Source: Phalacrocorax aristotelis (taxonomy: Eukaryota; Chordata; Aves; Suliformes; Phalacrocoracidae). From it: DNA of 64,000 nucleotides. Positions 11,321-25,300 of the stretch are shown in pieces. Made by a program: the position numbers and the translations under genes. The notes under the pieces are model-generated. The model saw only the letters and a program-made list of their open reading frames with translations, did not search any database and was not told the origin of the DNA. The stretch's first letter is position 1. Every line of letters starts with the position of its first letter. The DNA is taken from positions 9,795,638 to 9,859,637 of the forward strand of contig NC_134283.1 in assembly GCF_949628215.1 (NCBI RefSeq). The letters run 5' to 3'.

Positions 11321-14300
11321 TTATAACAAATAAAACAAAGGAGCTCTGTTAACCACTGTATATTGGCTTAATGGCTTGTATAAGTTGTTATTAAATCATC
11401 AAGTAAAGTAAAAGACTTGCTATTTTGGCTTTTACACATGGGGGAGAAAACATTCCTTCTTTATTCTGTACCTTTGCAGAGCAATGTGCCCCAACTGCTC
11501 AAATACACACTGTTTCAGAAATAATTGGGCCCTAAATCTACAAGATACTTATATGTTGAAATTGTATCATTTTTAAGTTAGACAAATATTTTTTCCTCAA
11601 AGAAATTCTTCTACTTCAATTTTTAGGATTAGGCACTTGGCAATTCTTTTCTTGTGTTTGTAGTAGGCACGGGCAATTTTTTCATATGTAAAGACAGTAA
11701 AACATGGTCAAATTCTGTTCTTGGATGGTGAAAATAGTGTGGGAAGTGTATAAATGTCATGAGAGTCTCTAGGAAATAGACTGAAATCATTTGGGCCTCT
11801 GTTCAGTGAGACTAGTTTATTATATTTTCCAAGAAACCAGTTGACTGTGGGAGACATAACCATAAGAGTCAGTCAAAAATGGATGATCAGAAATAGCTGC
11901 TTGGATGTTAATGTATTTATTAAGTTAAAATGTAAATGTAGTTTCACTGCTTATAAGCCTGCAGGTGTTGCAGCCTTGTATTCCATAATCTTGAATCCAT
12001 ACTTCAAGGATGAAATTCTGTCCTTTATGCCATTGATTTCCATGGGCTTGTAGTTTCTCCACAGACAAATAATGTTGGATCAAAACGGTGATGCTAAGCA
12101 GCGAAGTGTCATCACTAAGAGGGTTTGCTCATAAAGGTCAAATAAGAATATGTCACCCCTCTTTGATTAGTAGTCCATGGTGTTAGTAGATATTGATTAC
12201 ATTTAAAAGGCTGTGGGTAAGTGGCAATTTACATTATCTTCAACCAGCCATATAAAAATTAAGAAATAAGGTTCACTTGACGGTAGATACTAACAGATGC
12301 CATTGCTGTGAATCCAGTTTGAGGGATGAGTGATAGAAGAAATTTAGCCATTTTGTAGAAATTGATTGTAAGCACTGGTGAAGGTATCACTAAGACAATA
12401 GTTGCCTACCATCTGCTCTACTGTTGTTGTAGTATTAATTACAGCAGTGTCACTATCCAGCATTTTTCCATTTTGCCATTCAAATCAGAGCATGGTCCTC
12501 AGCTTTTGACATGTGAACCATCTGAATGGATAAATACTCTTGCTTCAAGTACTGTAGGGAAAAAACAGAATACCCACACCACCCTATTAAATGCTTTTTA
12601 AAAGTCTTTTAGGCAATTTATCACTCATTTATGTTTTATTTATGATAATAGAAATTTATCGTTCTGGAGTTGATGTACAATAATCATCTGCACTCATCAG
12701 ATTTTGAGTTACTCATTTAACTGTATCAGGTTCAAATTTAGGGTTTTCTTTGTATAAGGTTTGCAGATGTTTAGCAAATACTGTATAGCATAATTGAGTA
12801 GGGGGACCCTGGATATTTGCTTACAGAAGGCAAAGCTGTGCTATTAAAACAGTGAAGTATTTCCTCCCTGTTCTAACAACCTTGATTTGTAATGCCATGC
12901 TAGTAAGCATATAACTCAAAGGAAAAGCTATTTTTGTCCAGATTGTACAGTGGGAAAGTCTTACCACTTTTAACACTTACTTCTGTTTGCAGAGCATCTT
13001 CTGAAATCTTCTGCTGTTCTGTCAATATAGAGAGATCTGCTGTTTCTGAGTAGTTGTATACAGCACGTTAAGCTTATAATTGTCTTTTAATGAAGGTATG
13101 CATTTTTCAATGTTTATTTCCATTAAGAATCAAACATAGTCTGCACCATTACAATTTTTGAAAGAAAACCCTTGCAGTCTTTCTGTTTTATAACCTCATG
13201 ATATTTCACAACTACAGTACTGATGTATTAAGCATCACTGTCTGGAAGTTAATAAAAAAATAAACAAACCCCTGTGGGGATGAAATATGCAGTTGTCTGA
13301 ATGGAAAGAGCAGTATGTGAGCACGGTGTGTGTGCAGGCCAACTCCCCAGACATGTAACAGTCTTATGCATATGCCACTTCTCATATATGCATGTTATTA
13401 TATGGTAACATTGTTGTTTACTCTTAAGCATATTAAAAGAGAGCTTTTGTGCCAGTAATGTCATCTTTGTGACCATAATCAACTTATTTAATTAGCTTGA
13501 GTTCCCCAACCCCAAAACAATAATTCACATGAGCTGAAGTAGTAAGATTTCTGTACATTTGTGAGTGTAGAACTTAGCCTGGATGGTACAGTTTGTGATG
13601 TTATTTTTAAAGGTTACTTCTGATGTTTTGGAGATATGAATACTTGTATGTAGATTCCACTTCTCTGATATTTTAAGATAGTATTTGGGAAAGGAAATCA
13701 CGCTTTGCATCTTACTTCAATAATAAATTTTACATCTCTTTTAGAGTTCCTCCACGACCAAGATTGTGCCCTGTAAATTGATTTTATAACAGTGAGTTTA
13801 GTGCAAAGAGCACTCTGAAAGCTTCTCAGTGTTATAGAGTATAGTCTTTCACAGTAACAGCTGAATTCCTATTCAGTTTTGTCAAATACAACAACCAGTA
13901 ATTGTCCACACACAAAAAGTCCTCTAATAAAATTTAGGGAGCAGCTGGATACATTTTGGGGTTTTACTTGTTTTATAAATGAAATACAAATGTGTCCACA
14001 TACAAGCTAAATGAAGGGATGTATATACAAGTTGTCACCAATGCAGCTCAGTGTTATTTTTTAAAAATGAACAATAGGGCATTGGTTTGAAAAGCAGCAG
14101 CTTTTGAAAAGTATTCATATTAATTACACAAAACAAATGGCAGACAGTTTGAAAATGCAACCACATTCTTACGCCTTCATAAAAAGCATGAACTCATAAA
14201 TTATTTTGTGTGTTATCTCTTTTAAATATTTCCTGGATCCAGCTGAGAAAAACAGTGAGTCACAGTGATAATATGATTTCTATTAATTACTAAAACTGTT

Positions 14301-14768
14301 TTGTGTATTTGTCTCATGAATTAGGCATTTTTACTTAGATTCTGATTATTTTTCCACCTTTCATTACTAATGTATTATCAAATCATTCTCTCAAAAAAAA
14401 AAGCAAGACTGATAAACATTTAACATCAAGAAGGTGTATTTATTTATTTATGAATTTTTTGATCATAGAGATAATAAGCATACTGACAAATTTCATGTTT
14501 CATTGACAAGTTGCTTTGTATTTCAGAATATACAAGTATTTAAAACAACAATTTACTCCAAAGTGTTTTGGCTTGCCAAATAAAAATGAATCATGCGTAA
14601 GTATTAATAATGTTTCTGATCTGTCTGTTCTCCTTTATCTGCTGCTCCAGTGATTTAAGTAGGGATAGATTGGATTTGTTTTAGTTTTTAAGTATTTCCT
14701 TTGAAGAAATGAATCACATCCACATGTACCAATACCTATTCACATGCTGTGATCAAAGGTGATACACT
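11321..14768. other. Intergenic AT-rich sequence
   Basis: Nothing recognised on either strand. Conserved enhancers may exist but cannot be seen from one sequence. Confidence 0.6.
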
Positions 14769-14872
14769 GAGCAACCTGATCTTGTTGAAAATGTCCCTGC
14801 TCATTGCAGGGGGGTTAAACTAGATGATCTTTGGAGGTCCCTTCCAACCCCAAACTATTCTACGACTCTATA
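14769..14872 (+). mobile_element. CR1 LINE, 3' end fragment
   Basis: Matches the avian CR1 3' terminus: gagcaacctg, a tgtccctgctcattgcagg block, ggttaaactagatgatcttt, ggtcccttccaacccc, and the terminal ATTCTRYGAYTCTAT-like octamer repeats (attctacgactctata). Heavily 5'-truncated, as most CR1 copies are. Confidence 0.93.
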
Positions 14873-17800
14873 ACACATCACACAATAAAGTCTTGCAGTG
14901 TTAGTTACCTAAGTATACCTTGGTAGCGAATGCTAGATTTTCTTTTCTACATCCATTATCAGAAAAGGCTGCAAATGTGTTATGCAGTTTTAATATAGGT
15001 CCAAAATCAGCACCATTGTCCCATGTCATACTTCTGCCTGATGTATTTCATGATCAGGAGATGATGGTGATGATTTTCCAGTTAAAGACAGTTTGTTCAT
15101 TACGTACTATCCCATAATCACACTGAAAAAATATGGCTAAATGGCCTTAGAATTATGAATTTTTCAATTAATAGAAACCAGATTAATTCCATTTAGGAAG
15201 AGTTGAAAATGAGGTGCTTTTTTTTTTGTCTATAAGTCACTTAAGATAATAATTCAGAAGTTTGTCACAAAAGATCACTCTCTTGCTGAATGAGACAAAA
15301 GCATAGCATAGATTATACTGAAGGGTAATAGGGTAATTAGATATTTCACACAAGAAAAATAATATTGAAAAGCATAGAATAAGGCAGTAGATGGCAAGGC
15401 AACTGGAATTTGTTTGAGCCACTTAATAGAGCTGGGCAGCCATTTCTGGATGTCTTAGGTTGCAGAATTTTGCAATATGCTGGAAATTTTATTGATTCAC
15501 AGTCCACTGTTACAGGTATTAAACTTCAGGACTTTATTATTATTAATACAAAATGTGAATTTTCTTCTGACAGTTGGTTGATTGCCTCTGTTTCATGGTC
15601 ATATTGTCTAAATGTGATTATAGCAAGTCTTATCTGGAAAACTTGCTCTGTTACCTTACACGCTTTGGGATTGTAGGACAGTCTGTGCAGAGGAAAGGTA
15701 CATCAAGTGGCACAAGCAAGTGGTCAGTGAAATGGGACATGATTAGATATTAAATATAAGAATTTGGATAGTTCTTGTCCAGGATGGTATGTCAACTCAA
15801 TATTTCAACTCTTCACTTACACTGTGGGTAATAATAGAAAATAATGGGAAACTTTTTGGGGAGTTCACAGTGAGGAAAAAATACTGAGTACAATTCTGGA
15901 TTTTCCTTTTATTAATTATACCTCCTCTCCATTCACCCCCAGTTGAACTTACTGTACAAAACTATCTTTTGGTTTGTTTTTTTTTTTTTCCATCTGTGCA
16001 GTGTTAAGATCATGCTCCAGGCTCAGTTTCTCCAAAGGAAGCAAAGGATTATTGCACAAGATTAGCAACCTTGCCTACTAATGATTATTTATATTGCGTG
16101 TGGTCCCAGATGAAGTGTAATGGCAGCTAAGTTACAAGCCACTTTTGATTCCAATCTTAAAGTAGAAAGGTTCATAGAGGAAACAATTCTGATTTGTTCG
16201 CCACAGATGAAGGCCTCCAGCTCTCAGGAAGTGCTATGGGGCTTTGGGGAGATGCTGGCGTAGAAGTGGGAGTTGTTTCAGCTGCCTCTTGTCCATAGTT
16301 AGGCTATGTTTTAAAAGGAATCCTTGTGATACTAAAAAAAGTAGAATTAGCTGATGGGAAAGAAATATTCTGCATCTCAAAGCATAAACTCAAAGACTGA
16401 ACTCCTAAGTGACAACCACAAACTTCTAAACTTGCAAAGCTGATACAGATCTGAGGGATGAGAGATTAAACTTCAGCCTGAGTAGTGTTTTTCTTATTTG
16501 TCTTAGCAGGGCATTTACCATGAATTCTGCCTAAAGAAAGCAGTTTTGGGAGGAGGTGTATCCCATCTGCAGACAGGTGCTGATATATCAATTAGGCAAA
16601 TATGTATAGGAGTATACTTAACTGTGTATTTATTATGTGAATTTTTTAAATTTAGTTTGTCTCTAGACATATTCTAATACTCCAGTAAGTCTAAATTATC
16701 ACATTAGCATTGGGGAAGACCCATTGTTATCCATTTCCAAACTTTCTTCCAAAAGTGTTTATTTCTTTGCTGTTTTATACTACCCCTCAAATGGTGTAGA
16801 ATTTTGCCGGTTTCTAAACCTTAATTTTGCCTCCTTCCAATGTCACCTTCCGAAAAAAGTTTTTCTATTTGTGTTAAGCTCAAGGTTAACAGTAGCTTTG
16901 ATGTGTATATTCTAAGTCAGCTTGTATGAAGACAGTCTGCCAGCTATGTTTAAGGATGACGGTGTTTCATTACAAGGCCTTTGAAGTAGAAAAGGTACCA
17001 CGCATGGCTGTTATTGAAAATTTTCCTTGATTATTATTTTTACTGCCAGACTTTTAAACCATACAATATCAGCTTTCTTTCGACTTTGCTTCTTAGTTCC
17101 TTTTATGGTAAAGCTTAATACAGTGAACATATGGAGCAACTGAAAGGCTGCCAAATGTTTAAATGACAAGGTTATAAATATAAAGACAGCATGGGTTTTT
17201 TTTCCTCTTAATGTATAGTCCTGTTGGTTTGAGCCAAAGCAGACAATCAATCAGAACGTGTAGCTTGCTTTGCCACTAACTTTATAGGTTTATAACATGT
17301 AGAGGGTACCTTAGTCTCATAGCATGAAATAGTTGCACAGAGTTTATGTAACTGCAAGGGAACGCTAAGCTAACTTCCACAGAGGAGACCTATGAGATTC
17401 AAAGAAAAAGTTAATCTTTCAGTTTTGCTTTATAAAAAGTCCCTAACAAAACTCAGTGGCTAGGGTTGTCCCTTCTTCCTCTTGCTTTGGTCCTCAGCCA
17501 CAGGCTATCCTTATTCACTGACGTCCTGCTTTGGGTGGAAAGGAACCTCCTTCTGCTTTGCCTTTTTTTCTGCAAGTGAGAAAGATGCTCTGTGTGCCTG
17601 AAAATAGAGACTTCCTCACTGTGCCTTGTACTTTCTTCTGAGCAGCCAATCCCTCCTTGGTCTAGTCTGGTGTTCTCTTTGAGCTATTGTTATTTTCCCA
17701 TAACACAGGAGGAGACATGACTAGTATTTGTTACGCTGCCTGGACACTCAAGTATTTCATTTTGGTAGGAATTAAGTTGTTTGTGTGAGTGTTAGAGAAA

Positions 17801-18390
17801 GCAGGGCAGCGCAAGGTACCTTGCATGTAGAGGGAAAGGGATACTGCTTATGAAAACCATTTTTCTTTTGCGGTAATTTCAGTAAGAGATACTTAAAACT
17901 TAGAAAGCAAAAGCTTCTGCAAACTCAGATCCTGTATATGTCATCTGCACCTTTTCTCTCTTAATGCACTGTTATTTTTTGTTTTCTGGATTTTGTGGTT
18001 ATGTTCAATAAGAAATTTGTGAATGTAAAACTCTTGAATTTATCAGCAGGATGCATTAGAAGTATATAAAGTTTTGTGTTCCAGTTTCTACCAGAAACAA
18101 ATGCTTTTTCTTAGCCATGCACTACTAGAAGAGAGCTACCCTACACCAGAAATATAGCTACGACAGAATCAGCATTCCTAAAAATAATAATTTGAATTAT
18201 TTGCAAACAGATGGCTAGAAACACAAACACTTTATCTTACAATCATCACTTATCCCTTTGGCTGCCAATACTCCACTGCACATGTCTTTGTTGCTATATG
18301 CTAATAATATCAATTGAAAGGACTTGGAATGTCAGCCCCTACCTGCTGCACTCAGCAAGTGCCAGCTGGGCTATCTGAGGGAAAAAGAAT
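14873..18390. other. Intergenic AT-rich sequence
   Basis: Nothing recognised between the CR1 tail and the MIR-like SINE. Confidence 0.6.
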
Positions 18391-18541
18391 AGCTTTGCAG
18401 TTAAAGCATTTGGTCTGGGCCCTGGAGACTTGTGTTCGAACCATGGTTCTGCCATAGATTTCCTGTGCGACCTTGAACAAATAACAATCTTGTAATCTCA
18501 GCTGCCCATCTGTTAACATAGGAATGATAATTATGATGGTA
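18391..18541 (+). mobile_element. Ancient tRNA-derived SINE, MIR-like
   Basis: Resembles MIR along its length: a pol III B-box (gttcgaacc), ggttctgcca, the core gtgcgaccttg, then ctcagctgcccatctgtta and gataattatgatggta. Diverged but collinear. Such copies predate bird/mammal separation; the exact subfamily needs RepeatMasker. Confidence 0.75.
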
Positions 18542-19660
18542 ATGAATTTTGTTTTGTAACAGTTCTTAAGGTTGCAGACCCTTCATCAGGAGGTAGCTCA
18601 AACCGTGGCCCTGAAGGCAGATTCCACCTGAGATCTGGTAGTGGAGGACAAGGTGGTTTCCATAGTGTGATCCTCTCGGTTACCCTGATTGCTAAGTAGT
18701 GATGGGAATACAGTAACATTAAGGCTGAGCTCATTTTTCAGAAGTCCCACACTGGGCATCTCTGTTCTGTCTCTTGACATGGTCATTGTACTGCTGTTTC
18801 CCTCTAGAGGCCCTGTGTTCCTTTGTCTTCAGTAAATTCATCCCAGCTCAGGCTTTGGGATTTCTCTTGCTATCTTCACTTGTTATCATCACTTTCATTT
18901 TTCACTTGCTATCTTTTTATCTTCACTTTTTCCTCTGTCCTTTCCTCATTTTCCATGTGTTTGTGAGGTTAGGCTATTTCTATAGCTGCAGCTGTTTACG
19001 TCACAGAATTAACTTTTTTTAGCTCTTTAATGCATCTGAGTACTTTTGGGTGATGTGCAGCCTTTGTTACAAGAGCTGCTGCTTCATGGGATCAGGAGGA
19101 CTGTGGGGGACAGGGCAAAGGACACCAGGAATCATTGCTAATAAGTGAACATTCTACATAGATACAGCTAAACAGCCTCTAAGTGGATAATCACATTGGT
19201 GATTCGCACACTCACCTGTTACTTTGCCTGAATTGAACAGTGACTGGCCAGATGTCCTCTTTGGTGTGAGATGCAGGCTCTTGACTGATGGTCCTCCCCC
19301 TCTTCTCACCAGGAGTACCACCTTGTATAGTTTTAGTATGATGCTGCTTATGTGTGAACTCTCGTTATCTTCTGCATGCATGTGGCTTAGTGGATCCTCA
19401 GCTTATCTGGTTAAGTATAACTGGCAAGACACAATGAAAGCATCCTAGTTTCAAGCCATCTCTTTTTGGTTTCCTATGAAAGGCTTTCATTATAAACATT
19501 ATTTTTGTTTTCTAAGGAGGGCTTTGGCAGTGTTACAGCGTTTTTGGCTGTGTATATCAACAGGAGGTATCACCATGGAAGTCACGGGTCTGGCAGCCAA
19601 GAGAAGGAGGAAGATGGTCATTATGTTCCTTACCAAATATTTCTATAAAACTGAGTCATC

Positions 19661-19702
19661 TTAGAGAAGTCCACTTAGAGAAGTCCACTTAGAGAAGTGG
19701 AC
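19661..19702 (+). repeat. Three tandem 14-bp units ending in a hairpin
   Basis: The unit TTAGAGAAGTCCAC occurs twice, then TTAGAGAAGTGGAC. The change in the third copy creates the inverted pair GTCCAC/GTGGAC (19683-19702) with an 8-base loop. Confidence 0.9.
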
Positions 19703-22317
19703 AGGGCAGTGATTCTGGGCATGTGCTGGTTTTCAGAGGCAGCCCACAAATGAAATCACAGCTTATAGAGATGTTCAAGGAGATTATGCGGCACCCTCTA
19801 TCAAAGTGTATTGTATGGAGCACAGAGATTTTCTCATTGCTCTCTAAATATACTTTTGTGTGGTTAGATGCTGTACTACCACTTTATCTTCCTTTTATGT
19901 ATGTAAGTGAATAAAGAATGGTTCTGAGCTAAGTGTTGGCCTGCCGGATTTTAAATAGACAGGAGTTCAGTTGGGTTTTGGTTCACAAGTCAGTTAGCAC
20001 TTCAGGGGGAAACTGTCTGCATATGTTTGCGTCTCCTGAGTTTTGCTTAGAGTTTCAGATTCAAACAAAATCAAAAGCTCAAAGGAGAACCCAGCTTGAA
20101 CTGCCAGCATAGTCTGATTTGGGGTTGGAACTATGCAAAATCTCTATATTTAGTTTGGTTTCAAATAGCTACCATAAATCCTTAGGCTGATCCCAGCAGG
20201 TGTTTTAAAGTTCACTCAGTACTTACCCAAGTTCCCTTGAAATATTTGGTAACTTAGAAGTTTTCTATTCTGTCTGCCAAAATTTTGCATTTATAAAAAC
20301 CCCTAATATCTCTTTCTCTCCACCCACCTCTCTCTCGCGCCACCCCCCCAAAATCATTCCACTCAAGCAATACACAAAGAGCTATGTGTGAGTTTCTCTT
20401 AAAGACAGATGTGGAGTGAAACCCTGAGAGACTACTGCCCCAGTTCCTCCTCCCACGCCTATACCAGTTCTCATTGATTTCAACAATATTTTCTTAAGTA
20501 ATAACTGGCTCTGACCTTGGCACGTAGTCCTTTGGAAGCTTTTGTCTGGATCTCTTTACAGAAAAATATCACAAAATAGACTGTGATGTGAATAACCATG
20601 GAATGTTTTTCTTGAGCTGGGCTCACCACATACAGAGTTATAGCAAGGCACATACATTACTAAAAATAATAGCCTAAAACTATTCCAGTGTCATTTGTTC
20701 GTTATTAAGTCTATTACCTCTGAAATGAGGCTGCAGTACTCAGTCCTTTCTTGTTCTGTGCAGAGCAGTTTATTAATGGCCCCTTTGTTTAAGAGGGATG
20801 ACACAGGGAGCTGAGCGGAAGACTTGAAGCTGCTCAGCAGCTATGAAGCAGCTACTAGGTACTGTTTAATATCTTAAATGACTCTGTGCCTGTAAATCAG
20901 CCAGCTGTAAATTATATTTAATGCTGAAAAATAACCACCAACCAAACAGATCTTTAACCTGTAAATGTTAATTCTGTTTGTTAATACTTAGCGGCTCCAG
21001 CACTTCTCTGAGGCTACACAAGTTATTAGTCATCTTGACTCCACTCCAGCCCTTTTCAGGAAAGCCACTGCAAGATCTTCCTAAAAATGGGAGTAGCCAC
21101 AAGGCACCCACCATCGAGCAGAAGCACTGTGAGAATGGTACGGTCAAAAATTTAGTTCATACCCCCACTGCCCAAGACACTGTACCACAGAAGCCCTGGA
21201 AGGTGTGTGAACCGGGTAGTTCATATCCTAGTAGAAATATCAGGTGGAAGCTGAATTAGAGCTAACCCTGTGCTTGAGCTGCTCATTGTGGGATGACTGC
21301 AGATGTTGGGCCCCATGATACAGCAGCTACACTCCCAGAGCAATTCGAGCCAGCTCAGATGGCTCCCTGCTGCACCACCATGTGTGCTATCATCCTGCCT
21401 GCAGCGCTGAGCACGGCCAGGGCTGAGCATCAGTGGAAAGGGATTGAGACGGCCACACTTACTTACACTTGTGAGTGCCCTGAAGTGGAAAGTAGGATAG
21501 AATTTCAGGCTGAAAGGAGTTTTACTCCCCTCCTTTCCTGTTTCATTTAATCTCAGCTCTATGTCCCTTCCCCTCTACTATGCACTGTATCTAGCAACCT
21601 GTACAGCTACAAAACCCCAACATTTTCTTTATTTTTGGCTGGTGTGAAGTGGGTTATTTCCTTTATATCAGCAACATGATTCTACTCTCACCCCAACAGG
21701 ATGACTCTAGATTGCAGGGTAGAGATGAGAGCAGGGAGGAGCAGAATATCGCTGCCAGGGAATCCTTTCTTACTGCCAGCTACACTTAATGTGTTACTGC
21801 ATCCTGTTCTGCTCTGGTGATGCACAAATTGTTCTGTGAATCAAACCCTATACATCTGATGCTCATTTAAATGCTTCATTTTTATTTAAGCCAGTGAGAG
21901 TGGACAATTCAAAACCTTCAAGCACGTATCAGGTATCTATTTACCTTTAAAAGTCTACTGTTGAAATCCTTAATCTATATTGTCCAGAATACTTTCTGCT
22001 TCCTACTTTGTTGAAATCACTCTCTCCTTGAGTGAAACTAATTCTTACTATGAATCCTGGCCCATCTTTGTTCTTTCTAGGCAAGATAAAAATCAGGGAG
22101 TTTATAATGTAAAATAATTTTGTACATCAGTAAACCAGCTGGACATCAAATCTAGTTTGCATTTGATTATATTTTATTATTTTGTCCCTTCATTTCACTA
22201 AGTATAAATGTTGGAAATTAAGTTAGTTAAAAGATGGTAAAAATCGTAGGAATAGGTAATGAACATTGTGATTAAATATTTTATCCACATTTGAAAAAAA
22301 TTTAAAACAGTAGCTAA

Positions 22318-22398
22318 TTCTGCATATGTATGTGGGGTTGTGTGTGGGGGGGTGTGTGTGTGAGATTGTGTGTTTGCGCATGTGCGTGCATGGGTGCA
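22318..22398 (+). repeat. GT-rich simple sequence
   Basis: Imperfect (TG)n with G runs and CGCATGTGCGTGCATG at the end, an alternating purine-pyrimidine stretch with Z-DNA-type composition. Confidence 0.85.
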
Positions 22399-25300
22399 CT
22401 TTAACCTTATGGTGGTCAAGTACTACTGCCCTGGAGAAACCGTCTTTTGACTATTTCTTCACAGATGTTTAGTGACAGGTCCAAATTACGAAGCTGAGTT
22501 TTGTCCCTTGTTTAGCTGTAAACTATATTATCAATATACTCTCTTATTCAGTCTGATTTTAGTCATGACAAAATTTGACACTATATATGAAGTAGAGGAG
22601 CCATTTTAATTCTGAAAGTTAAAATATTTACATTAAGAAGAGATTTATCAGTACAGTTACATTTCATTACATAAGAGAAAATGATGTTGAAATAAATTTT
22701 GGCTTTCATCTATGCTGCTGTCCAGCAACAAGAAAAATGTATTCATATTTCTCTTTTCTAAAAATACAACTGTTGAAAAAATAACACGGCAGAATGAATA
22801 ATACAGAAACTGGGCAGACAATAAAATGTAAGTGGGAAACAAATGTTAACATTCTACTTATCAAGCTCTTACAAGCTGAAGAGAGCATGTAGAATGGTAA
22901 TTAACACCCACTCATCACATTCTTCTGGAATTTAAAGAACAGGTCCTAGCCTCAGTACTTACCTTTGCAAATATAATCTCATCAATTAATCTAATTCAGA
23001 AGAGAATGAGGTTTTTATTTTAGCTCACTTAGCCAGTTTTTTTTCTCATTAGACTGTTTTTCTCATTTACCACACAAGAATCCATATCTCACATAGAGGT
23101 GAAAATTCCTTGACCTTTAAATGCACTCAGTTAAGTCTTTACAAAAATAGATGAGATATCACAGAGGTAGGAATTATGATAACAGGATTTATGATGTATG
23201 TTAAAACTGCATTTTAGCTCCTGCAGAAGTGTTCTTAGCTGCATACAAAAAAAACCCCACAAACAATAAAAACCCCATCACCTGACCATGGAAATATAGC
23301 TTTCCCTTTTTGGCCCAGGGTGCCACATATCTGCACTGCTAACAGTTCATAGCTCAATAGCTGTTTTCATTGAAGGACCACAACTTGATCTCCCCCTTCT
23401 TATGGAAATGTCATGCAAATTGTTTTTAATTCGAATCACTAAAAGTATGTATTTAGTTAGTTTTTCAAAATGCATAAGTTACCTAACAGCATAATTGCTT
23501 GGCTGCCTAGTTTATGAGAAGTTACTTGCACAATCAGCAAAGAAATATGGATAAAAATTTTTATAAATATATATGTAAAGGGAGGATGTATGTGTTTTAG
23601 ACATTAAGAATATAAAAATTTATCCAGAAGAAGAGCTCTTGCTAGTTTTAAAATCTTTTTAATTTTTGTTTTCCAAGTATATTTCTTTAACAGACTTCGG
23701 GTTCAGTGATTTCTGCTATGCTCTGCGACTTTATAACATAACTGGTTTTATTAGCTAGGGAATCACATTCCTTTAATATACAGTTCATTTACATCTGGCA
23801 GCATCTATCCCTGCAAGCATTCTCTCAGTCATGAACCTTTTTCTAGGTATTATCATGTAAATATTTCCATGCACTATCTCGCTGAGACTTTAGCAGATGC
23901 AGATATTGTGGCTTCATTTTTGAATATTTTATAAATGGAGCTGAAATATACCTTCCATGTGAGTGTGATAGTGAAAACATCTCAGTAAATCTACTTTGAA
24001 CGGGAATTGCTGGTTCTTGGCCAGGAGGTATATAGTTGAGCACTGGTAGAAGCAGATGTAACAAGGCAACGAAGGTGATCTTTAATGATATTATATACTT
24101 TTGCTGGAGCAAAAATGAAAATTTCAATTTCCACACCATTAGGAGCCTGAAGAAGTATAAAAATGCATTTTGCAGTCTTCACTCAGATAAATGATTGCTG
24201 CTCTCAAAGCCTTGAATACTTTTAACAAATGATTACTAGCTAGATTCCACTGTTGGACCATAGCTTCTGAATAACTGTACTATTTAAATACATAAACACA
24301 GATTGTTAATGAAACCGTTCTCTATATCCCTTCCACAACTCCTGGTAGAAAACATTTTGTTGAATAGGACTGGAAAATTGAACTGATACCAAGGTTCTCT
24401 AATCTCTCTGTCCTGTTGATTTATTATTGAAATTTCTTTTTGTAAAAACAATGGTGTCATGGAGCTAGAATGAAACATGAAATGTAGTCCAAGGTAAATT
24501 AAAGTACTTAAATGCAGTAGTTATCCTCTGATTAGAACTAAGTACATTAGACAGCTCAGTATCCTTGCAAACACTTAATATATTAAGGTGATCAGTCATC
24601 AGCACAGTTCTTTTCGTCTTGCTGCTATTATGAATGACTTTTATAAGAAAATGAGCTCTTGGTTTCTATCTAGGTAGGGAGAGTTGGAAAAAAAAAGGCA
24701 ATTGTCAGTGCAGTTATACCAAGACACCTATTGCTCGATTCCCTCACTGAATTGGTGATTACTGCAATAATGTGGAATAATGAGGCATTAACGTAACCTG
24801 TGTGAATTTGAGTGTGCAACATAGATGCTTGGAAAAAATAGTAAGGAAATATGGAACATCCAGTTTGAAAATGACATAACCACCAGCTGCACACACAAAA
24901 ATATTTTTCTGTACCTGCCAGGAATAATGAAAATCTTGTTCACAATCAAGCCATAAGACAGCACAATGTATCCTATCTTAGAGTAAAATTGCCTGGCATG
25001 TTTCCATAGGCACTGTAACTCCATTCCACATAAGCATCTGGTACCAAAAGACAGTAGAGAAACTTCCTAGAAACATACCGCTCCCCATGCCTTCCAGTAC
25101 TGTCCATTGAACACTACTGCTGTTATTTGATTTCCAAATATACAAATCCCAGAAAACAGCAAAGAGAAAACAACAAAAATGTTATAATAATAACACATGT
25201 CTTCAGAAACTTCAGAAGCTGTAGTTTGAACTGATCTCATGCCGCTCAGATAGGTTTTATACTTACTAAATGTTTCAAAAGACAGAAGAGTGGACTGGGA

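Noticed and set aside
18391..18480. Possible tRNA gene because of the GTTCGAACC box
   Set aside because: No cloverleaf can be drawn and the downstream sequence follows a SINE core, so it is treated as a MIR-like SINE.
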